64,000 bases of DNA, taken from NCBI RefSeq assembly GCF_022749515.1, contig NZ_CP094242.1, positions 2,294,001-2,358,000 of the forward strand, read 5' to 3'. Below are positions 33,939 to 44,142 of this stretch, piece by piece (positions within the stretch are counted from its first letter, which is position 1; each line of letters opens with the position of its first letter). This stretch comes from Morococcus cerebrosus (GTDB lineage: Bacteria > Pseudomonadota > Gammaproteobacteria > Burkholderiales > Neisseriaceae). The notes beneath the pieces are model-generated. The model did no database searches, was not told where the DNA came from, and saw only the letters and a program-made list of their open reading frames with translations. The position numbers and the translations under genes are program-made.

Positions 33939-34715
33939 TCAGCGGATAATCCCGCGCGTGGATTGGGCGAAGAAGTCTTTGAACACCGCCAACTCGGCCT
34001 GCGTTTCGGCGCGGCGGAGGATGTCGGCTTTGGCTTCTTCAAACGGGATGCCGCGGTGGTAGATGGTTTTATACACATCTTTGACGGCGGCGATCTGCTC
34101 GGCGGTGAAGCCGTTGCGGCGCATGCCTTCGCTGTTGATGCCTGCGGGTTCTGCGCGGTAGCCTGCCGCCATGAAGTACGGCGGTACGTCTTTGTGTACG
34201 CCTGCGGCAAAGGCGGTCATGGCGTAGTCGCCGATTTGGCAGAACTGGAACACCAGCGTGTAGCCGCCCAAGACGACGTAGTCGCCGATGGTAACGTGTC
34301 CGGCGAGGGAGGCGTTGTTGGCGAAGATGGTGTGGTTGCCAATGACGCAGTCGTGCGCGAGGTGGCAGTACGCCATAATCCAGTTGTCGTCGCCGACGCG
34401 GGTTTCACCGATGCCGGTTACCGTGCCGAGGTTGAAGGTGGTGAATTCGCGGATGGTGTTGCCGTTGCCGATAATCAGCTTGGTCGGCTCGTCGCGGTAT
34501 TTTTTGTCCTGCGGAATTTCGCCGAGGCTGGCAAATTGGAAAATACGGTTGTTTTCGCCGATGGTGGTGTGTCCGTTGATGACGGTATGCGGACCGATTT
34601 CGGTGTTCGCGCCGATTTGGACGTTGGGGCCGATGACGGTGTACGCGCCGACTTTGACACTGGAGTCAAGTTCGGCTTTGGGGTCAATGACGGCGGTCGG
34701 GTGGATGAGGGTCAT
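33939..34715 (-). CDS. lpxA: UDP-N-acetylglucosamine acyltransferase LpxA
   Basis: 258 residues. First committed step of lipid A synthesis. Left-handed beta-helix of hexapeptide repeats ([13 protein letters not shown] ... KVGAYTVIG ... [12 protein letters not shown]), catalytic His121 in [10 protein letters not shown], and an alpha-helical C-terminus ending STRGIIR. At the acyl-chain ruler, E. coli Gly173 appears to align with Phe in AMTAFAAGV, which would favour shorter chains, in line with 3-OH-C12 in neisserial lipid A. Start [11 protein letters not shown]; the upstream frame crosses a DUS pair. Last gene of the envelope cluster; lpxB is not next to it, and an IS30 element occupies that position. 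Confidence 0.97.
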   Translation of the reverse strand: MTLIHPTAVIDPKAELDSSVKVGAYTVIGPNVQIGANTEIGPHTVINGHTTIGENNRIFQFASLGEIPQDKKYRDEPTKLIIGNGNTIREFTTFNLGTVTGIGETRVGDDNWIMAYCHLAHDCVIGNHTIFANNASLAGHVTIGDYVVLGGYTLVFQFCQIGDYAMTAFAAGVHKDVPPYFMAAGYRAEPAGINSEGMRRNGFTAEQIAAVKDVYKTIYHRGIPFEEAKADILRRAETQAELAVFKDFFAQSTRGIIR

Positions 34716-34761
34716 GTTTTTCCTTTCCTGTCGTGTTGCCGCGAAGATGCGCGACGGCAAC

Positions 34762-34793
34762 AGGTCGTCTGAAACTTTCAGACGACCTTTTTC
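34762..34793 (-). repeat. Compact inverted DUS pair between fabZ and lpxA
   Basis: AGGTCGTCTGAAA directly abuts TTTCAGACGACCTTTTT with almost no loop, 8 bases after the fabZ stop. It may attenuate transcription into lpxA. Confidence 0.65.
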
Positions 34794-34800
34794 TGAACAC

Positions 34801-35250
34801 TCAAACCACGCGTTTGGCACACATGATGATGGCTTCGACGGCGACTTGTCCGTCCACTTTGGCGACGGCGCTGAATTTGCCGATGCCGCGTTTGTTGGTC
34901 AGCAGCTCGACTTCGAAAACGAGTTGGTCGCCGGGGATGACTTGGCGTTTGAAGCGGGCTTCGTCTATGCCGGCGAAGAAGAAGAATTCGTTTTCTTTGC
35001 GGCCGCCTTCGCTGAGGATGGCGAGTGTGCCGCAGGCTTGCGCCATGGCTTCGATGATGAGTACGCCGGGCATGACGGGCAGGTCGGGGAAATGGCCTTG
35101 GAACTGCGGCTCGTTCATGGTGACGTTTTTAATCGCGGTCAGGGTTTTCATGGACTCGAAGGCGGTGATGCGGTCGAGTTGCAAAAACGGGTAACGGTGG
35201 GGAATGAGTTTTTGGATGTCTTTGGCTTCGATGGGGAGTTGTACGTCCAT
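34801..35250 (-). CDS. fabZ: 3-hydroxyacyl-ACP dehydratase FabZ
   Basis: 149 residues. Dehydrates beta-hydroxyacyl-ACP in fatty acid elongation and competes with LpxA/LpxD for hydroxyacyl-ACP. Hot-dog fold with catalytic His53 in [12 protein letters not shown] and Glu67 in [12 protein letters not shown]-terminal [17 protein letters not shown] is characteristic. Position between lpxD and lpxA is the classic arrangement and balances membrane phospholipid with lipid A synthesis. Confidence 0.97.
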   Translation of the reverse strand: MDVQLPIEAKDIQKLIPHRYPFLQLDRITAFESMKTLTAIKNVTMNEPQFQGHFPDLPVMPGVLIIEAMAQACGTLAILSEGGRKENEFFFFAGIDEARFKRQVIPGDQLVFEVELLTNKRGIGKFSAVAKVDGQVAVEAIIMCAKRVV

Positions 35251-35374
35251 GTTCGTCGTATTCCTTGATATTTCGGGGTTGGCTGGGCGGTTTCATCGCG
35301 GGGGCTTTAAAACGGCAGGCTTTGCCGCTTTGTTGGGATTTAAAGCGCATCCGCCATGTAAACCGATTGTGGGG

Positions 35375-36418
35375 TTATTCGTCTTTTTCGCTGTCGCTCA
35401 GACGGTTTTCCAATGTTTTGAGGCGTTTGTTCATTTCGCTCAGGCGGTGGATGTAAACGGCGTTGCGCGCCCATTCTTTATGGGTGGACATCGGGAAGAT
35501 GCCGGCGAGGTGTTTGCCGCTTTCGGTAATGCTGTGGGTCACGGACGTGCCGCCGCCGATGGTGGTTTTGTCGGCGATTTCGATGTGTCCGACCGTACCG
35601 ACGCCACCGCCGATGATGCAGTAGCTGCCGATGGTAACGCTGCCTGAGATGCCGGTTTTGGCGGCGATGACGGTGTGCGAACCGATTTTGCAGTTGTGTC
35701 CGATTTGGACTTGGTTGTCGATTTTGGTGCCGTTGCCGACGGTGGTGTCGCTCATCGCGCCGCGGTCGATGTTGGTGTTCGAACCAATTTCTACGTCGTC
35801 GCCCAGCGTTACCGCGCCGGTTTGCGGGATTTTAAACCATAAATCGCCGGCGAAGGCGAGTCCGAATCCGTCCGCGCCGATGACTGCGCCGCTGTGGATT
35901 TCGACGCGGTTGCCCAGTGTGCAGCCGTAATAAACGACGGCGTTGGGATGCAGGACGACTTCGTCGCCCAGTTTGCAATCGTGTTGGACAACGGCATTTG
36001 CCAAGATGCGGCAGCCTTCACCAAGCACGGTGTTCGCGCCGATGTAGGCGTTTGCGCCGATTTCGCAGCTTGCAGGAACGGTCGCACTTTCCTCGACGAC
36101 GGCGGTCGGATGGATGCCGCCGCGCGCTTTGACGATGGGCGAAAACAGGCGGGCGACTTTGGCGAAATAGAGATAGGGGTCGTCGGCGACAATCAGGTTG
36201 CGCCCTTCAAATTCGTCCACTGCTTTGGCAGAAACGATGACCGCACCCGCGCTGCTGTCGTGGACTTCGGCTTTGTATTTCGGATTGGCGAGGAAGCTGA
36301 TGTGTTCCGCCTGCGCGTCTGCGAGCGGGCGCACGGCGGCGACGGAAATGTCCTTGCCGCGCCATTCGCCGCCAAGCTGCGCTGTGATTTGGGACAGGGT
36401 GTAGGTTTTTGAAGTCAT
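35375..36418 (-). CDS. lpxD: UDP-3-O-acylglucosamine N-acyltransferase LpxD
   Basis: 347 residues. Third step of lipid A synthesis, adding the N-linked hydroxyacyl chain. N-terminal uridine-binding domain (about 1-100), long hexapeptide beta-helix (IHPTAVVEESATVPASCEIG onwards) with the catalytic histidine in VQIGHNCKIGSH, and a C-terminal coiled helix (HRLSEMNKRLKTLENRLSDSEKDE). Lies 124 bases upstream of fabZ. Confidence 0.97.
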   Translation of the reverse strand: MTSKTYTLSQITAQLGGEWRGKDISVAAVRPLADAQAEHISFLANPKYKAEVHDSSAGAVIVSAKAVDEFEGRNLIVADDPYLYFAKVARLFSPIVKARGGIHPTAVVEESATVPASCEIGANAYIGANTVLGEGCRILANAVVQHDCKLGDEVVLHPNAVVYYGCTLGNRVEIHSGAVIGADGFGLAFAGDLWFKIPQTGAVTLGDDVEIGSNTNIDRGAMSDTTVGNGTKIDNQVQIGHNCKIGSHTVIAAKTGISGSVTIGSYCIIGGGVGTVGHIEIADKTTIGGGTSVTHSITESGKHLAGIFPMSTHKEWARNAVYIHRLSEMNKRLKTLENRLSDSEKDE

Positions 36419-36542
36419 GATGTTTCGTAAGCTTTGGGATGAGGTCGTCTGAAAGGGACGGCGGGAGCAGTCGGACAGAACGGTTTGCCTAAAACGTATG
36501 CCGGCAGGAGTGATAAGACAGGTAATTATATCGTTTATTGGA

Positions 36543-36582
36543 TTTTCAGACGACCCTTCGCTTGAAAGAGGTCGTCTGAAAA
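36543..36582. repeat. Inverted DUS pair between lpxD and skp
   Basis: TTTTCAGACGACCC and GAGGTCGTCTGAAAAC, outward orientation, 32 bases after the skp stop. Confidence 0.6.
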
Positions 36583-36613
36583 CAGGTTTGCTGTATCTCG
36601 TTCAGCCTTCCGA

Positions 36614-37126
36614 TTAACGCGTATTCAGGGCTTTAATCACGCTGTCGGTAATGTCGTAACGCGCGTTGACGTAAATCACGTCCTGCAAAATGACATCGTA
36701 GCCTTCGCGTTTGGCAAGATCGACGATGATGCGGTTGGCGTTTTGCTGGAGGGCGGCAAATTCTTCGTTGCGGCGCAGGTTGTAGTCTTCTGCCAGCTCC
36801 GCCTGTTTCTTGCGGAACTGCTGAACCAGCTCGCCCCAGCGTTTTGCCGCAGCTTCACGCTCTTTGCCCTGCAATTTGCCTTCGGACAGGGATTTTTCGA
36901 GCTTCTCGCCCTCTTGCTGCAATTTCTGCAAAGCGTCCTGACGGCTGCGGAATTCTTTTTCCAAGGTCGTCTGAATGCGTTGCGCCTGCTTGGACTCAAG
37001 ATAAACGCGCTCGGTATTGATAAAGCCGATTTTCTGTACGGCTTCCGCCGCCGCAGCTTGGTTCATCAACCCGAAGCCCAATAAAGCCGCGCCGCCGAGG
37101 CGGAAGGCGTTGGCAATGATGTTCAT
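36614..37126 (-). CDS. skp: Periplasmic chaperone Skp/OmpH
   Basis: 170 residues. Holds unfolded outer-membrane proteins on the way to BamA. Signal peptide ending NQAAAA, then a beta strand ([14 protein letters not shown]), a long charged coiled coil (about 45-125, tentacles: [20 protein letters not shown], written here in part, through [15 protein letters not shown]) and the closing strand [17 protein letters not shown]. Start [12 protein letters not shown] was chosen for its signal peptide and GGAAAT ribosome site. Next to bamA and lpxD as in most gram-negative bacteria. Confidence 0.95.
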   Translation of the reverse strand: MNIIANAFRLGGAALLGFGLMNQAAAAEAVQKIGFINTERVYLESKQAQRIQTTLEKEFRSRQDALQKLQQEGEKLEKSLSEGKLQGKEREAAAKRWGELVQQFRKKQAELAEDYNLRRNEEFAALQQNANRIIVDLAKREGYDVILQDVIYVNARYDITDSVIKALNTR

Positions 37127-37213
37127 CTGGATTTCCTTGATTTTGTATCCCGCCAATCAGCGGGATGACGGTTTGTTTTTAAAAAGAGGCAGAATGCCCT
37201 GCCCCTTTTCCTT

Positions 37214-37270
37214 CAGGTCGTCTGAAAACGTTTGACCGCATAGGGATGTCAGTTTTCAGACGACCTTTTT
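37214..37270 (-). terminator. Inverted DUS pair between bamA and skp
   Basis: AGGTCGTCTGAAAAC and GTTTTCAGACGACCTTTTT with a 27-base loop. It lies 10 bases after the bamA stop and may partly uncouple bamA from skp. Confidence 0.65.
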
Positions 37271-37279
37271 CTGCCTACG

Positions 37280-39679
37280 TCAGAATGTGGTACCCAATTG
37301 GAACTGGAAGCGTTGGATTTCGTCGCTGTCTTTTTTCTTGATCGGGTAGGCGTAGCTGAACTTCATCGGACCCAGCGGCGAGAGCCAGGTTACTGCCGCA
37401 CCGGCGGAGTAGCGCAACTCTTCCTTGAAGGTCGATTTGTGGGTCTTGCCTAAGCCGTATGGGTTTTGAGCGGCATTGTTGGTGTAGTAGGTATTGCTGC
37501 TGCTGTCGTTATAAGTTTTGCCATCCCATACGCTGCCCGCGTCGGCAAACAGACTCAGACGGACGGAGCGGGAGTCTTTGATGCCCGGCATCGGGAACAG
37601 CAACTCGGCGGAAACGTTGGCTTTTTTGTTGCCGCCGTAGCTGATTTTCTCGCCGTATTCGTCATAAACTTTCGGACCCAGCGTGCCGCTCTCGTAACCG
37701 CGTACGGAGCCTAAGCCGCCGCCGTAGAAGTTTTCAAAGAACGGCATAGTTTTGGTTTTGCCGTAACCGTTGCCGACGCCGACTTCGCCGCCGAGCATCA
37801 GGGTAAAGTCTTTGGTCAGCGGGAAGAACCAAGTTTGATTGTGGGTCAGTGTGTAGTATTGCAGGTCGCTGCCCGGCAGGGCGATTTCACCGTTGATGCC
37901 GGTCATGTAACCGCGGGTCGGCCACAAGGCGCTGTCGGTTTTATTGCGTCCCCAGCCGATCGTACCTTTGTACAGCCAGCCTTTGAAGCTGCCCACGCCG
38001 TCCGTGCCTTTACCATATTGGTTGATAAAGTCGGCATAACGTTTAGGCGCGCCTTTGTAGGTATTCACGGTCAGGTGTTCCGCCGCCAGACCCAAATTGA
38101 CGCGGTCGTATTCGGTAACGGGGATGCCCATGCGCACGCCCGCGCCTGCGGTGGTGGTTTTATATTGTTTCGCGCTGGAAGAGGCTTTACGCGGGTCGTA
38201 AGACTTGCCGTAAATATCGTAACCGAGGCTCACGCCGTCGGGTGTGAAATACGGATCGGTAAACGACAGCGAGCCGTTCAGCGTGGTTTTACTGCGTGAG
38301 GCGCGCAGGGAAACGGATTTGCCCGTACCGAACAGGTTGTCTTGGGAAACGCCCACAGACATGACCAAGCCGGTATCCTGAACCCAGCCCGCGCTCATAT
38401 CCAGCGAACCGGTAGAACGCTCGTTCACGCTCATGTTCAAATCGACTTGGTCGGGCGTATTGGCAACCGGTACGGCATCGAATTGTACGTTGTCAAAGTA
38501 GCCCAGCAGCTCGACACGCTCTTTGGAACGTTGCAGCTTGGAAGTGTCGTAAGGCGCGGATTCCATCTGACGCAATTCGCGGCGCACGACTTCATCACGG
38601 GTTTTGTTGTTGCCGGTAATGTTGATTTCGTTCACATAAATTTTGCGGCCGGGTTCGACATTCAGGACGAAATCGACAGTTTGAGTCTCGGCATTAGGCA
38701 CTGGCTGAACGTTGACTTCGCTGAACGCGTAGCCTGCCGTACCCATGCGGTTTTGAATGGCTTCGAGCGATTTGACCATTTGGGCGCGTTCGTACCATTT
38801 GCCCTTCTTCATGGTCAGCAGTTTTTGCAGCTCTTCTTTCGGCACTTCGCGGGTGTCGCCTTCTATGCGCACGTCGCCCCAACGGAAGCGTTCGCCCTCG
38901 TCAACCGTGATTTTGATGGTTTGTTTGGTTTTGTCTTCGTTGGTCTGGATGTCGGTATCCAGAATGCGGAAATTGAAATAGCCGTTGTTTTGGTAGAACT
39001 CGCTGACGCGCTCCATGTCTTGCGAGAATTTCTGCTCGTTAAACTGGTTGCTCTTGGTCAGCCAAGTCCACATGCCGCCTTCGCTCAAAGACATTTGTTT
39101 CATGAGCTTGCGGTCGGAATAGACTTTGTTGCCTTCAAATTCGATGTCGGTAATCTTGGTGGTTTTACCCTCATCAATGGCGATGTCGATGGAAACGCGG
39201 TTACGCGCGAGTTTGGTAACGGTCGGCGTGATTTGGACCGACTGTTTGCCGCGGCTTTTGTATTCTTCCTTCAGGCTGGCGACAGACTGGCTCAGCGTGG
39301 CCGGATTGAAGTATTGGGATTGCGCCAAACCGAAGGATTCAAGGTTTTTCTTGATTACATCGTTTTGCAGCATTTTCGCGCCGGTGATGTTCAGCGTGCT
39401 GATGGTCGGGCGTTCGATAACAGTCAGCAAGACCTGATTGCCCATGGTCTCTACGCGGACATCGTCAAAAAAACCGGTCGCATACAGACTTTTGATGATT
39501 TCTTCGCTGCGTGCGTCGCTGAATTGGTCGCCGACTTTGACGGGCAGGTAGTTGAAGACCGTACTCGGTTCGGTGCGCTGCAAACCTTCGACGCGGATGT
39601 CTTGAATGGTGAAGTCGGCAAACGCCAAAGGCGACATGCCCAATACCATCAAAGCAGAAGCAATCTGTTTCAATTTCAT
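37280..39679 (-). CDS. bamA: Outer-membrane protein assembly factor BamA (Omp85)
   Basis: 799 residues. Signal peptide ending SPLAFA, five POTRA domains (about 22-425, first one starting FTIQDIRVEGLQRTEPSTVF) and a 16-strand barrel. The L6 motif appears as VRGYESGTLGP, and the protein ends in FQLGTTF with the C-terminal Phe that marks BAM substrates. Inserts beta-barrel proteins with BamE and other lipoproteins; bamE is also in this window. Start MKLKQIASALMV; an in-frame ATG ten codons upstream overlaps the rseP stop and is not preferred. N. meningitidis Omp85 has nearly the same length. Confidence 0.98.
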   Translation of the reverse strand: MKLKQIASALMVLGMSPLAFADFTIQDIRVEGLQRTEPSTVFNYLPVKVGDQFSDARSEEIIKSLYATGFFDDVRVETMGNQVLLTVIERPTISTLNITGAKMLQNDVIKKNLESFGLAQSQYFNPATLSQSVASLKEEYKSRGKQSVQITPTVTKLARNRVSIDIAIDEGKTTKITDIEFEGNKVYSDRKLMKQMSLSEGGMWTWLTKSNQFNEQKFSQDMERVSEFYQNNGYFNFRILDTDIQTNEDKTKQTIKITVDEGERFRWGDVRIEGDTREVPKEELQKLLTMKKGKWYERAQMVKSLEAIQNRMGTAGYAFSEVNVQPVPNAETQTVDFVLNVEPGRKIYVNEINITGNNKTRDEVVRRELRQMESAPYDTSKLQRSKERVELLGYFDNVQFDAVPVANTPDQVDLNMSVNERSTGSLDMSAGWVQDTGLVMSVGVSQDNLFGTGKSVSLRASRSKTTLNGSLSFTDPYFTPDGVSLGYDIYGKSYDPRKASSSAKQYKTTTAGAGVRMGIPVTEYDRVNLGLAAEHLTVNTYKGAPKRYADFINQYGKGTDGVGSFKGWLYKGTIGWGRNKTDSALWPTRGYMTGINGEIALPGSDLQYYTLTHNQTWFFPLTKDFTLMLGGEVGVGNGYGKTKTMPFFENFYGGGLGSVRGYESGTLGPKVYDEYGEKISYGGNKKANVSAELLFPMPGIKDSRSVRLSLFADAGSVWDGKTYNDSSSNTYYTNNAAQNPYGLGKTHKSTFKEELRYSAGAAVTWLSPLGPMKFSYAYPIKKKDSDEIQRFQFQLGTTF

Positions 39680-39683
39680 AAAA

Positions 39684-41024
39684 TTATCCAAACAAACGGT
39701 TGATGTCATTAAAGAAAGCCAGTGCCATCATGAACAGCATGGCAGCCAGTCCGAGGCGCAGGCCGATTGCCTGTATGCGCTCGCTCAAGGGCTTTCCGCG
39801 TATCCATTCGGCAGTGTAGAACACCAAATGCCCGCCGTCCAATACGGGGATGGGCAACAAGTTCAACACGCCTAAACTAATGCTGACCAACGCGAGGAAT
39901 TCCAAATAGCTTTGAAATCCCAGCTGCGCCGTTTTTCCGGCGACGTCGGCAATGGTCAGCGGGCCTGAAATATGGTTCAGGGAGGCATTGCCTGTAATCA
40001 GTTTTCCGAAGAATTTTACCGTCATCCAAGCGTTGTTGACGGTTTTGTCCCAGCCCATCGCAAATGCTTCTGCGACAGACGGCTTATATTCGCGCTTGAT
40101 TTCTTTTGTCCACGCTTCGTCGCCCTGAGGACCGAAGCCTACCCTGCCGACCAGCGTTCTGTCGGGTTGCTGGATACTGTCGGGGCGGATGGTCGTCTGA
40201 AAAGTTTTACCGTCGCGCTCATAAATCAATTCGATTTTCTTGCCCGGGCTTTGGCGTACGATTTCCACCCATTGCTGCCAAGTCTCGATGTCTTGTCCGT
40301 CGGCACTGATCAGCTTGTCGCCTTTTTTCAAACCGGCTTTTTCAGCCGGGCTGTTTTCTGTCACTTCGCCGACATGGGTGGTGATTTTAAAAGGCGACAA
40401 CCCGATATAGCCTTGGTTTTTCGCAATTTTACCTGCTTCAGGCGTACCGGCGGCATCGATAATCCGCATGGTTTCTTGCCCCGAGGTCGTCTGAACGGCA
40501 ACATTTACCTTGCCTGACTCGATGTTCAACACGATTTCTTGCTGGGCTTTTTCCCACTCGCCGACGTTAACGCCGTTAACCGAAATAATTTTGTCTCCGG
40601 GCTGAAAACCGGCTTTGGCGGCAATGGTATTTTGCTCGACCATGCCGACGTAAGGGCGGATTTCGGTAACGCCGAAGGAAAAACTCAAGCCGTAAAGCAG
40701 AACCGCCAGCGCGAGATTGGTCAGCGGGCCTGCGGCGACGATGGCGATGCGTTTGGCGGGATGCTGCTTGTCGAAGGCGTAAGGAAGGTCTGCCTGCGCC
40801 ACTTCCCCCTCGCGCGTATCAACCATTTTGACATAGCCGCCCAACGGGATGGGTGCCAAACACCATTCGGTATCGCCGCGCTTTCTGCTGAAAAACGGTT
40901 TGCCGAAGCCGACGGAAAAGCGCACAACCTTGACGCCGCATAAGCGGGCGACGATGTAGTGTCCGAACTCGTGCAGGCTGACCAAAATCAGGATGGCGAA
41001 AATAAAAGCTAGAAGGGTTTGCAA
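39684..41024 (-). CDS. rseP: Site-2 metalloprotease RseP
   Basis: 446 residues. Intramembrane zinc protease that cleaves anti-sigma factors and signal peptides. Zinc motif HEFGH at residues 18-22 in the first membrane helix, third ligand in [15 protein letters not shown] near the C-terminus, two PDZ domains between (about 110-195 and 205-290, with [16 protein letters not shown]). The start is TTG (TTGCAAACC), matching the neisserial N-terminus; no ATG is available before the zinc motif. Its stop lies 4 bases before the bamA start, so the two are tightly coupled. Confidence 0.95.
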   Translation of the reverse strand: MQTLLAFIFAILILVSLHEFGHYIVARLCGVKVVRFSVGFGKPFFSRKRGDTEWCLAPIPLGGYVKMVDTREGEVAQADLPYAFDKQHPAKRIAIVAAGPLTNLALAVLLYGLSFSFGVTEIRPYVGMVEQNTIAAKAGFQPGDKIISVNGVNVGEWEKAQQEIVLNIESGKVNVAVQTTSGQETMRIIDAAGTPEAGKIAKNQGYIGLSPFKITTHVGEVTENSPAEKAGLKKGDKLISADGQDIETWQQWVEIVRQSPGKKIELIYERDGKTFQTTIRPDSIQQPDRTLVGRVGFGPQGDEAWTKEIKREYKPSVAEAFAMGWDKTVNNAWMTVKFFGKLITGNASLNHISGPLTIADVAGKTAQLGFQSYLEFLALVSISLGVLNLLPIPVLDGGHLVFYTAEWIRGKPLSERIQAIGLRLGLAAMLFMMALAFFNDINRLFG

Positions 41025-41064
41025 AAGAATCTCTCTGGTTGGGTATGGGTTGACGTTGCCGATG

Positions 41065-41100
41065 TTTCAGACGACGTATCAAGGCAGGGGTCGTCTGAAA
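41065..41100. repeat. Imperfect inverted DUS pair upstream of rseP
   Basis: TTTCAGACGACG and GGGTCGTCTGAAA, outward orientation. The 210 bases between dxr and rseP otherwise hold a single DUS near 41200 and no gene; a promoter for rseP-bamA may lie here. Confidence 0.55.
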
Positions 41101-41235
41101 AGCATTCGCAATGTGTAGAAAATATTATTGGCGTTATTTTGCCGATTATAAAGTCAGTCTGCCGTTTTGTCCGCCACACATGACGGATGGGCGGGTTTTC
41201 AGACGACCTGTCATTTTTTATCGTTGCGGCACGTT

Positions 41236-42420
41236 TTATCCCAATGCGGCGATAAACTCCTGCGCCTGTCTGCGGGTAACGGCGTCTTGCGCCAGCAGGT
41301 TTTCGATGTTGCCGAGGTCGTCTGAAAAGTTTTGTGCGAGACAGTGGGCGACGGTTTTGGCAATGTCGGTAAACTTAATCTGTCCGTCTAAGAAGGCGGC
41401 GACGGCGGCTTCGTTGGCGGCGTTCAAGACGCAGGGTGCGGCTCCGCCCGCGTTCATGGCTTCATAGGCAAGCTTCAGACAAGGGAAGCGGTCAAAGTCG
41501 GGCTTTTGGAAGGTCAACGCAGACAATGCGTCGAAATCCAGATCGCCGACACCCGAATCGATGCGCTCGGGCAAGCCCAAACAATAAGCGATGGGCGTAC
41601 GCATATCGGGATTGCCCAGTTGCGCCAGCACGGAGCCGTCGCGGTAGCGCACCATGCTGTGTATCACGGACTGCGGATGGATGACGACTTCGAGTTTATC
41701 AGGCGGGCAGTTGAACAGCCAATGCGCTTCAATCAGCTCCAAACCTTTGTTCATCATGGTGGCGGAATCGACGGAGATTTTGCGCCCCATGCTCCAATTA
41801 GGGTGTTTGACCGCTTGCGCGGGCGTAATGCTGTCGAACGTGCCTAAATCGGCCGTCAGAAACGGGCCGCCGGAAGCGGTCAGGATAATCGAACGGATGC
41901 CGTGTTCGTTCAGACGACCTGTGTAATCGCGCGGCAAAACTTGGAAAATGGCGTTGTGTTCGCTGTCGATGGGCAACACTGCCGCGCCGTTTGCGCGGGC
42001 GGTTTCCATAAACAACGCGCCGGAAACCACCAGCGTCTCTTTGTTCGCCAGATAAATAGTTTTGCCTTTTTGCGCCGCCGCCAGCGCGGAAGGCAGCCCC
42101 GCCGCACCGACGATGGCGCACATGACACCGCTGACTTCGTCGGCAGACGCCACATCAACCAATGCCTGCGCGCCGTGTAAAACCTGCGTCGCCGCACCGT
42201 CGCGTTTCAACAGGGCTTCAAGCCGGGCGGCGTGTTCGGCATCGGCAACGACGGCATATTCGGGGCTGAACGTCCGGCATTGAACCGCCAGTTTCTCAAC
42301 CTGCTTATGCCCCGCCAGCGCAAATACGCGGAATTTTTCGGGGTGGCGGGAGACAACGTCCAGCGTGCTTTCGCCTATGCTGCCGGTACTGCCTAATATG
42401 GTCAGGACTTGTGGTGTCAT
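41236..42420 (-). CDS. dxr: 1-deoxy-D-xylulose 5-phosphate reductoisomerase
   Basis: 394 residues. Makes MEP in non-mevalonate isoprenoid synthesis, feeding undecaprenyl phosphate. NADPH motif [14 protein letters not shown], substrate/metal motifs [38 protein letters not shown] and a C-terminal helical domain. A DUS in the C-terminal part encodes FSDDL. In the same cluster as uppS, which uses the downstream product. Confidence 0.98.
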   Translation of the reverse strand: MTPQVLTILGSTGSIGESTLDVVSRHPEKFRVFALAGHKQVEKLAVQCRTFSPEYAVVADAEHAARLEALLKRDGAATQVLHGAQALVDVASADEVSGVMCAIVGAAGLPSALAAAQKGKTIYLANKETLVVSGALFMETARANGAAVLPIDSEHNAIFQVLPRDYTGRLNEHGIRSIILTASGGPFLTADLGTFDSITPAQAVKHPNWSMGRKISVDSATMMNKGLELIEAHWLFNCPPDKLEVVIHPQSVIHSMVRYRDGSVLAQLGNPDMRTPIAYCLGLPERIDSGVGDLDFDALSALTFQKPDFDRFPCLKLAYEAMNAGGAAPCVLNAANEAAVAAFLDGQIKFTDIAKTVAHCLAQNFSDDLGNIENLLAQDAVTRRQAQEFIAALG

Positions 42421-42448
42421 GGTGCGTTCTTTATGTACTGCTTTCGGA

Positions 42449-42493
42449 TTTCAGACGACCTTTGGGCTTGAGGTCGGAAAGGTCGTCTGAAAA
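42449..42493. repeat. Inverted DUS pair between cdsA and dxr
   Basis: TTTCAGACGACC and AAAGGTCGTCTGAAAAC, outward orientation, between dxr start and cdsA stop. Confidence 0.55.
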
Positions 42494-42541
42494 CGCTTAT
42501 TCGATATTGTGTTTGATGTGTTCCAACGATTTTTAACCGCT

Positions 42542-43336
42542 TCAGAACAAGCTTTCAAAGGCGGCATAGACGCTGATGACGGCAATCAGGCTGTCCACGC
42601 GGTCAAACACGCCGCCGTGTCCGGGCAGCAGATTGCTGCTGTCTTTGATGCCCGCCGCGCGTTTGAGCCAGCTTTCCAACAGGTCGCCGCATACGCTGAC
42701 AACAGTCAACACCAAACCGATTAACACGGTATTGAACCAGCCTGCGTCAAACGTGAGCCAACCAGCCCACCACACCACAGTCATGTACACTGCCACGCAA
42801 ATCGCGCCGCCGATTGCGCCTTCCCAGCTCTTGCTGGGGCTGACGGTCGGTGCGATTTTGTGTTTGCCGAACGCTTTGCCGCTGAAATAAGCGCAAACAT
42901 CGGCAACCCACACCAAACCCATCACGGCGAGCAGCGACAAGGCGTAATCGGGATGAGGACGCAGGGACATGAGTGCGAACCAAAACGGCATGACCAAAAG
43001 CCAGCCGACGGTATAAGCCTGCCAGCCGCCGTTCAATTTCCATTTGAATTTCAGCCACAAAGGCATAACGACCAGCCAAAACGCCAAAACGGCGTACCAG
43101 ACGATATCCGGCAGCGTCCAACCGCCTGCGTAGGCGATGACGCCGAACACCAGCGTCGCGGCGAGATAATGATTGGTTTTCAGTTTTTCCAATCCGCTCA
43201 TGCGGGCGTATTCCCACAGCGTAACCAGGGAAATCAATCCGCAAAATGCCGCCCACAGCCATTGCGGCGCGTAAAACAGCATACCGAGCATCAACGGCAG
43301 CATCCACAGCGCCGTGATAATCCGTTGTTTCAACAT
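42542..43336 (-). CDS. cdsA: Phosphatidate cytidylyltransferase
   Basis: 264 residues, about eight membrane helices. Makes CDP-diacylglycerol for all phospholipids. The family signature lies in the last third: TVSPSKSWEGAIGG, followed by DLLESWLKRAAGIKDSSNLLPGHGGVFDRVDSL (cited in parts: KRAAGIKDSS, LPGHGGVFDRVD). Starts 2 bases after the uppS stop, so translation is probably coupled. Confidence 0.97.
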   Translation of the reverse strand: MLKQRIITALWMLPLMLGMLFYAPQWLWAAFCGLISLVTLWEYARMSGLEKLKTNHYLAATLVFGVIAYAGGWTLPDIVWYAVLAFWLVVMPLWLKFKWKLNGGWQAYTVGWLLVMPFWFALMSLRPHPDYALSLLAVMGLVWVADVCAYFSGKAFGKHKIAPTVSPSKSWEGAIGGAICVAVYMTVVWWAGWLTFDAGWFNTVLIGLVLTVVSVCGDLLESWLKRAAGIKDSSNLLPGHGGVFDRVDSLIAVISVYAAFESLF

Positions 43337-43338
43337 TT

Positions 43339-44085
43339 TTAACCCCTTTGCTGCTCTACCGGCAGCTGTTCCGAAGTGCGGCCGAAGCGCCGTTCGCGTT
43401 TTTGGAACGAGGCGACAGCATCGTCCAAGGCTTTGCTGTCAAAATCGGGCCACAGGGTATCGGTAAAATAAAGTTCGGCATACGCCATCTGCCAAAGCAG
43501 GAAATTGCTGATGCGCGTTTCGCCGCCGGTGCGGATGAACAAATCCGGCTCCGGCGCATCGCCCAGCATCAAGTGTTTCGCCAGCGCATCTTCCGTAATC
43601 TCGGATACGCCTTCGGCAATCAGTTTGTTTGCCGCCTGCAAAATATCCCAGCGGCCGCCGTAATCCGCGGCGATGCTCAGGGTCAGGCCGGTATTGTTCG
43701 CCGTCAACGCTTCCGCTTCTTCGATGCCTTGCAGAATCTGCCGGTTGAAGCGTTCGCGGCTGCCCAACACCTTCAGGCGCATATTGTTTTCGTGCAGACG
43801 GCGCACCTGTTTTTGCAAAGCCTGCAAAAACAGCCCCATCAGGAACGACACTTCGTCTTCGGGGCGGCGCCAGTTTTCAGTCGAAAAGGCAAACACGGTC
43901 AGATATTGCACACCCAGTTTGGCGCAATGCTTCACCATATTTTCCAACGCGTCCAAGCCGCGTTTGTGCCCCATCACGCGGGGAAGGAAACGCTTTTTCG
44001 CCCAACGGCCGTTGCCGTCCATAATCACGGCGATATGCTTCGGAACCGAAGTATGTTCCAAAATGGTCTGCGTGCTGCTCTTCAT
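43339..44085 (-). CDS. uppS: Undecaprenyl pyrophosphate synthase
   Basis: 248 residues. Cis-prenyltransferase making the C55 lipid carrier for peptidoglycan and LOS. MDGNGRWAKKRFLPR contains the catalytic Asp, FAFSTENWRRP binds substrate, and DLFIRTGGETRISNFLLW with YFTDTLWPDF closes the site. Forms a unit with frr upstream and cdsA downstream. Confidence 0.98.
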   Translation of the reverse strand: MKSSTQTILEHTSVPKHIAVIMDGNGRWAKKRFLPRVMGHKRGLDALENMVKHCAKLGVQYLTVFAFSTENWRRPEDEVSFLMGLFLQALQKQVRRLHENNMRLKVLGSRERFNRQILQGIEEAEALTANNTGLTLSIAADYGGRWDILQAANKLIAEGVSEITEDALAKHLMLGDAPEPDLFIRTGGETRISNFLLWQMAYAELYFTDTLWPDFDSKALDDAVASFQKRERRFGRTSEQLPVEQQRG

Positions 44086-44142
44086 ATCTGCCTTTCGCAG
44101 CGCGGCGGTTCAAAGGTCGTCTGAAACGCCGCGGACAAGGGT

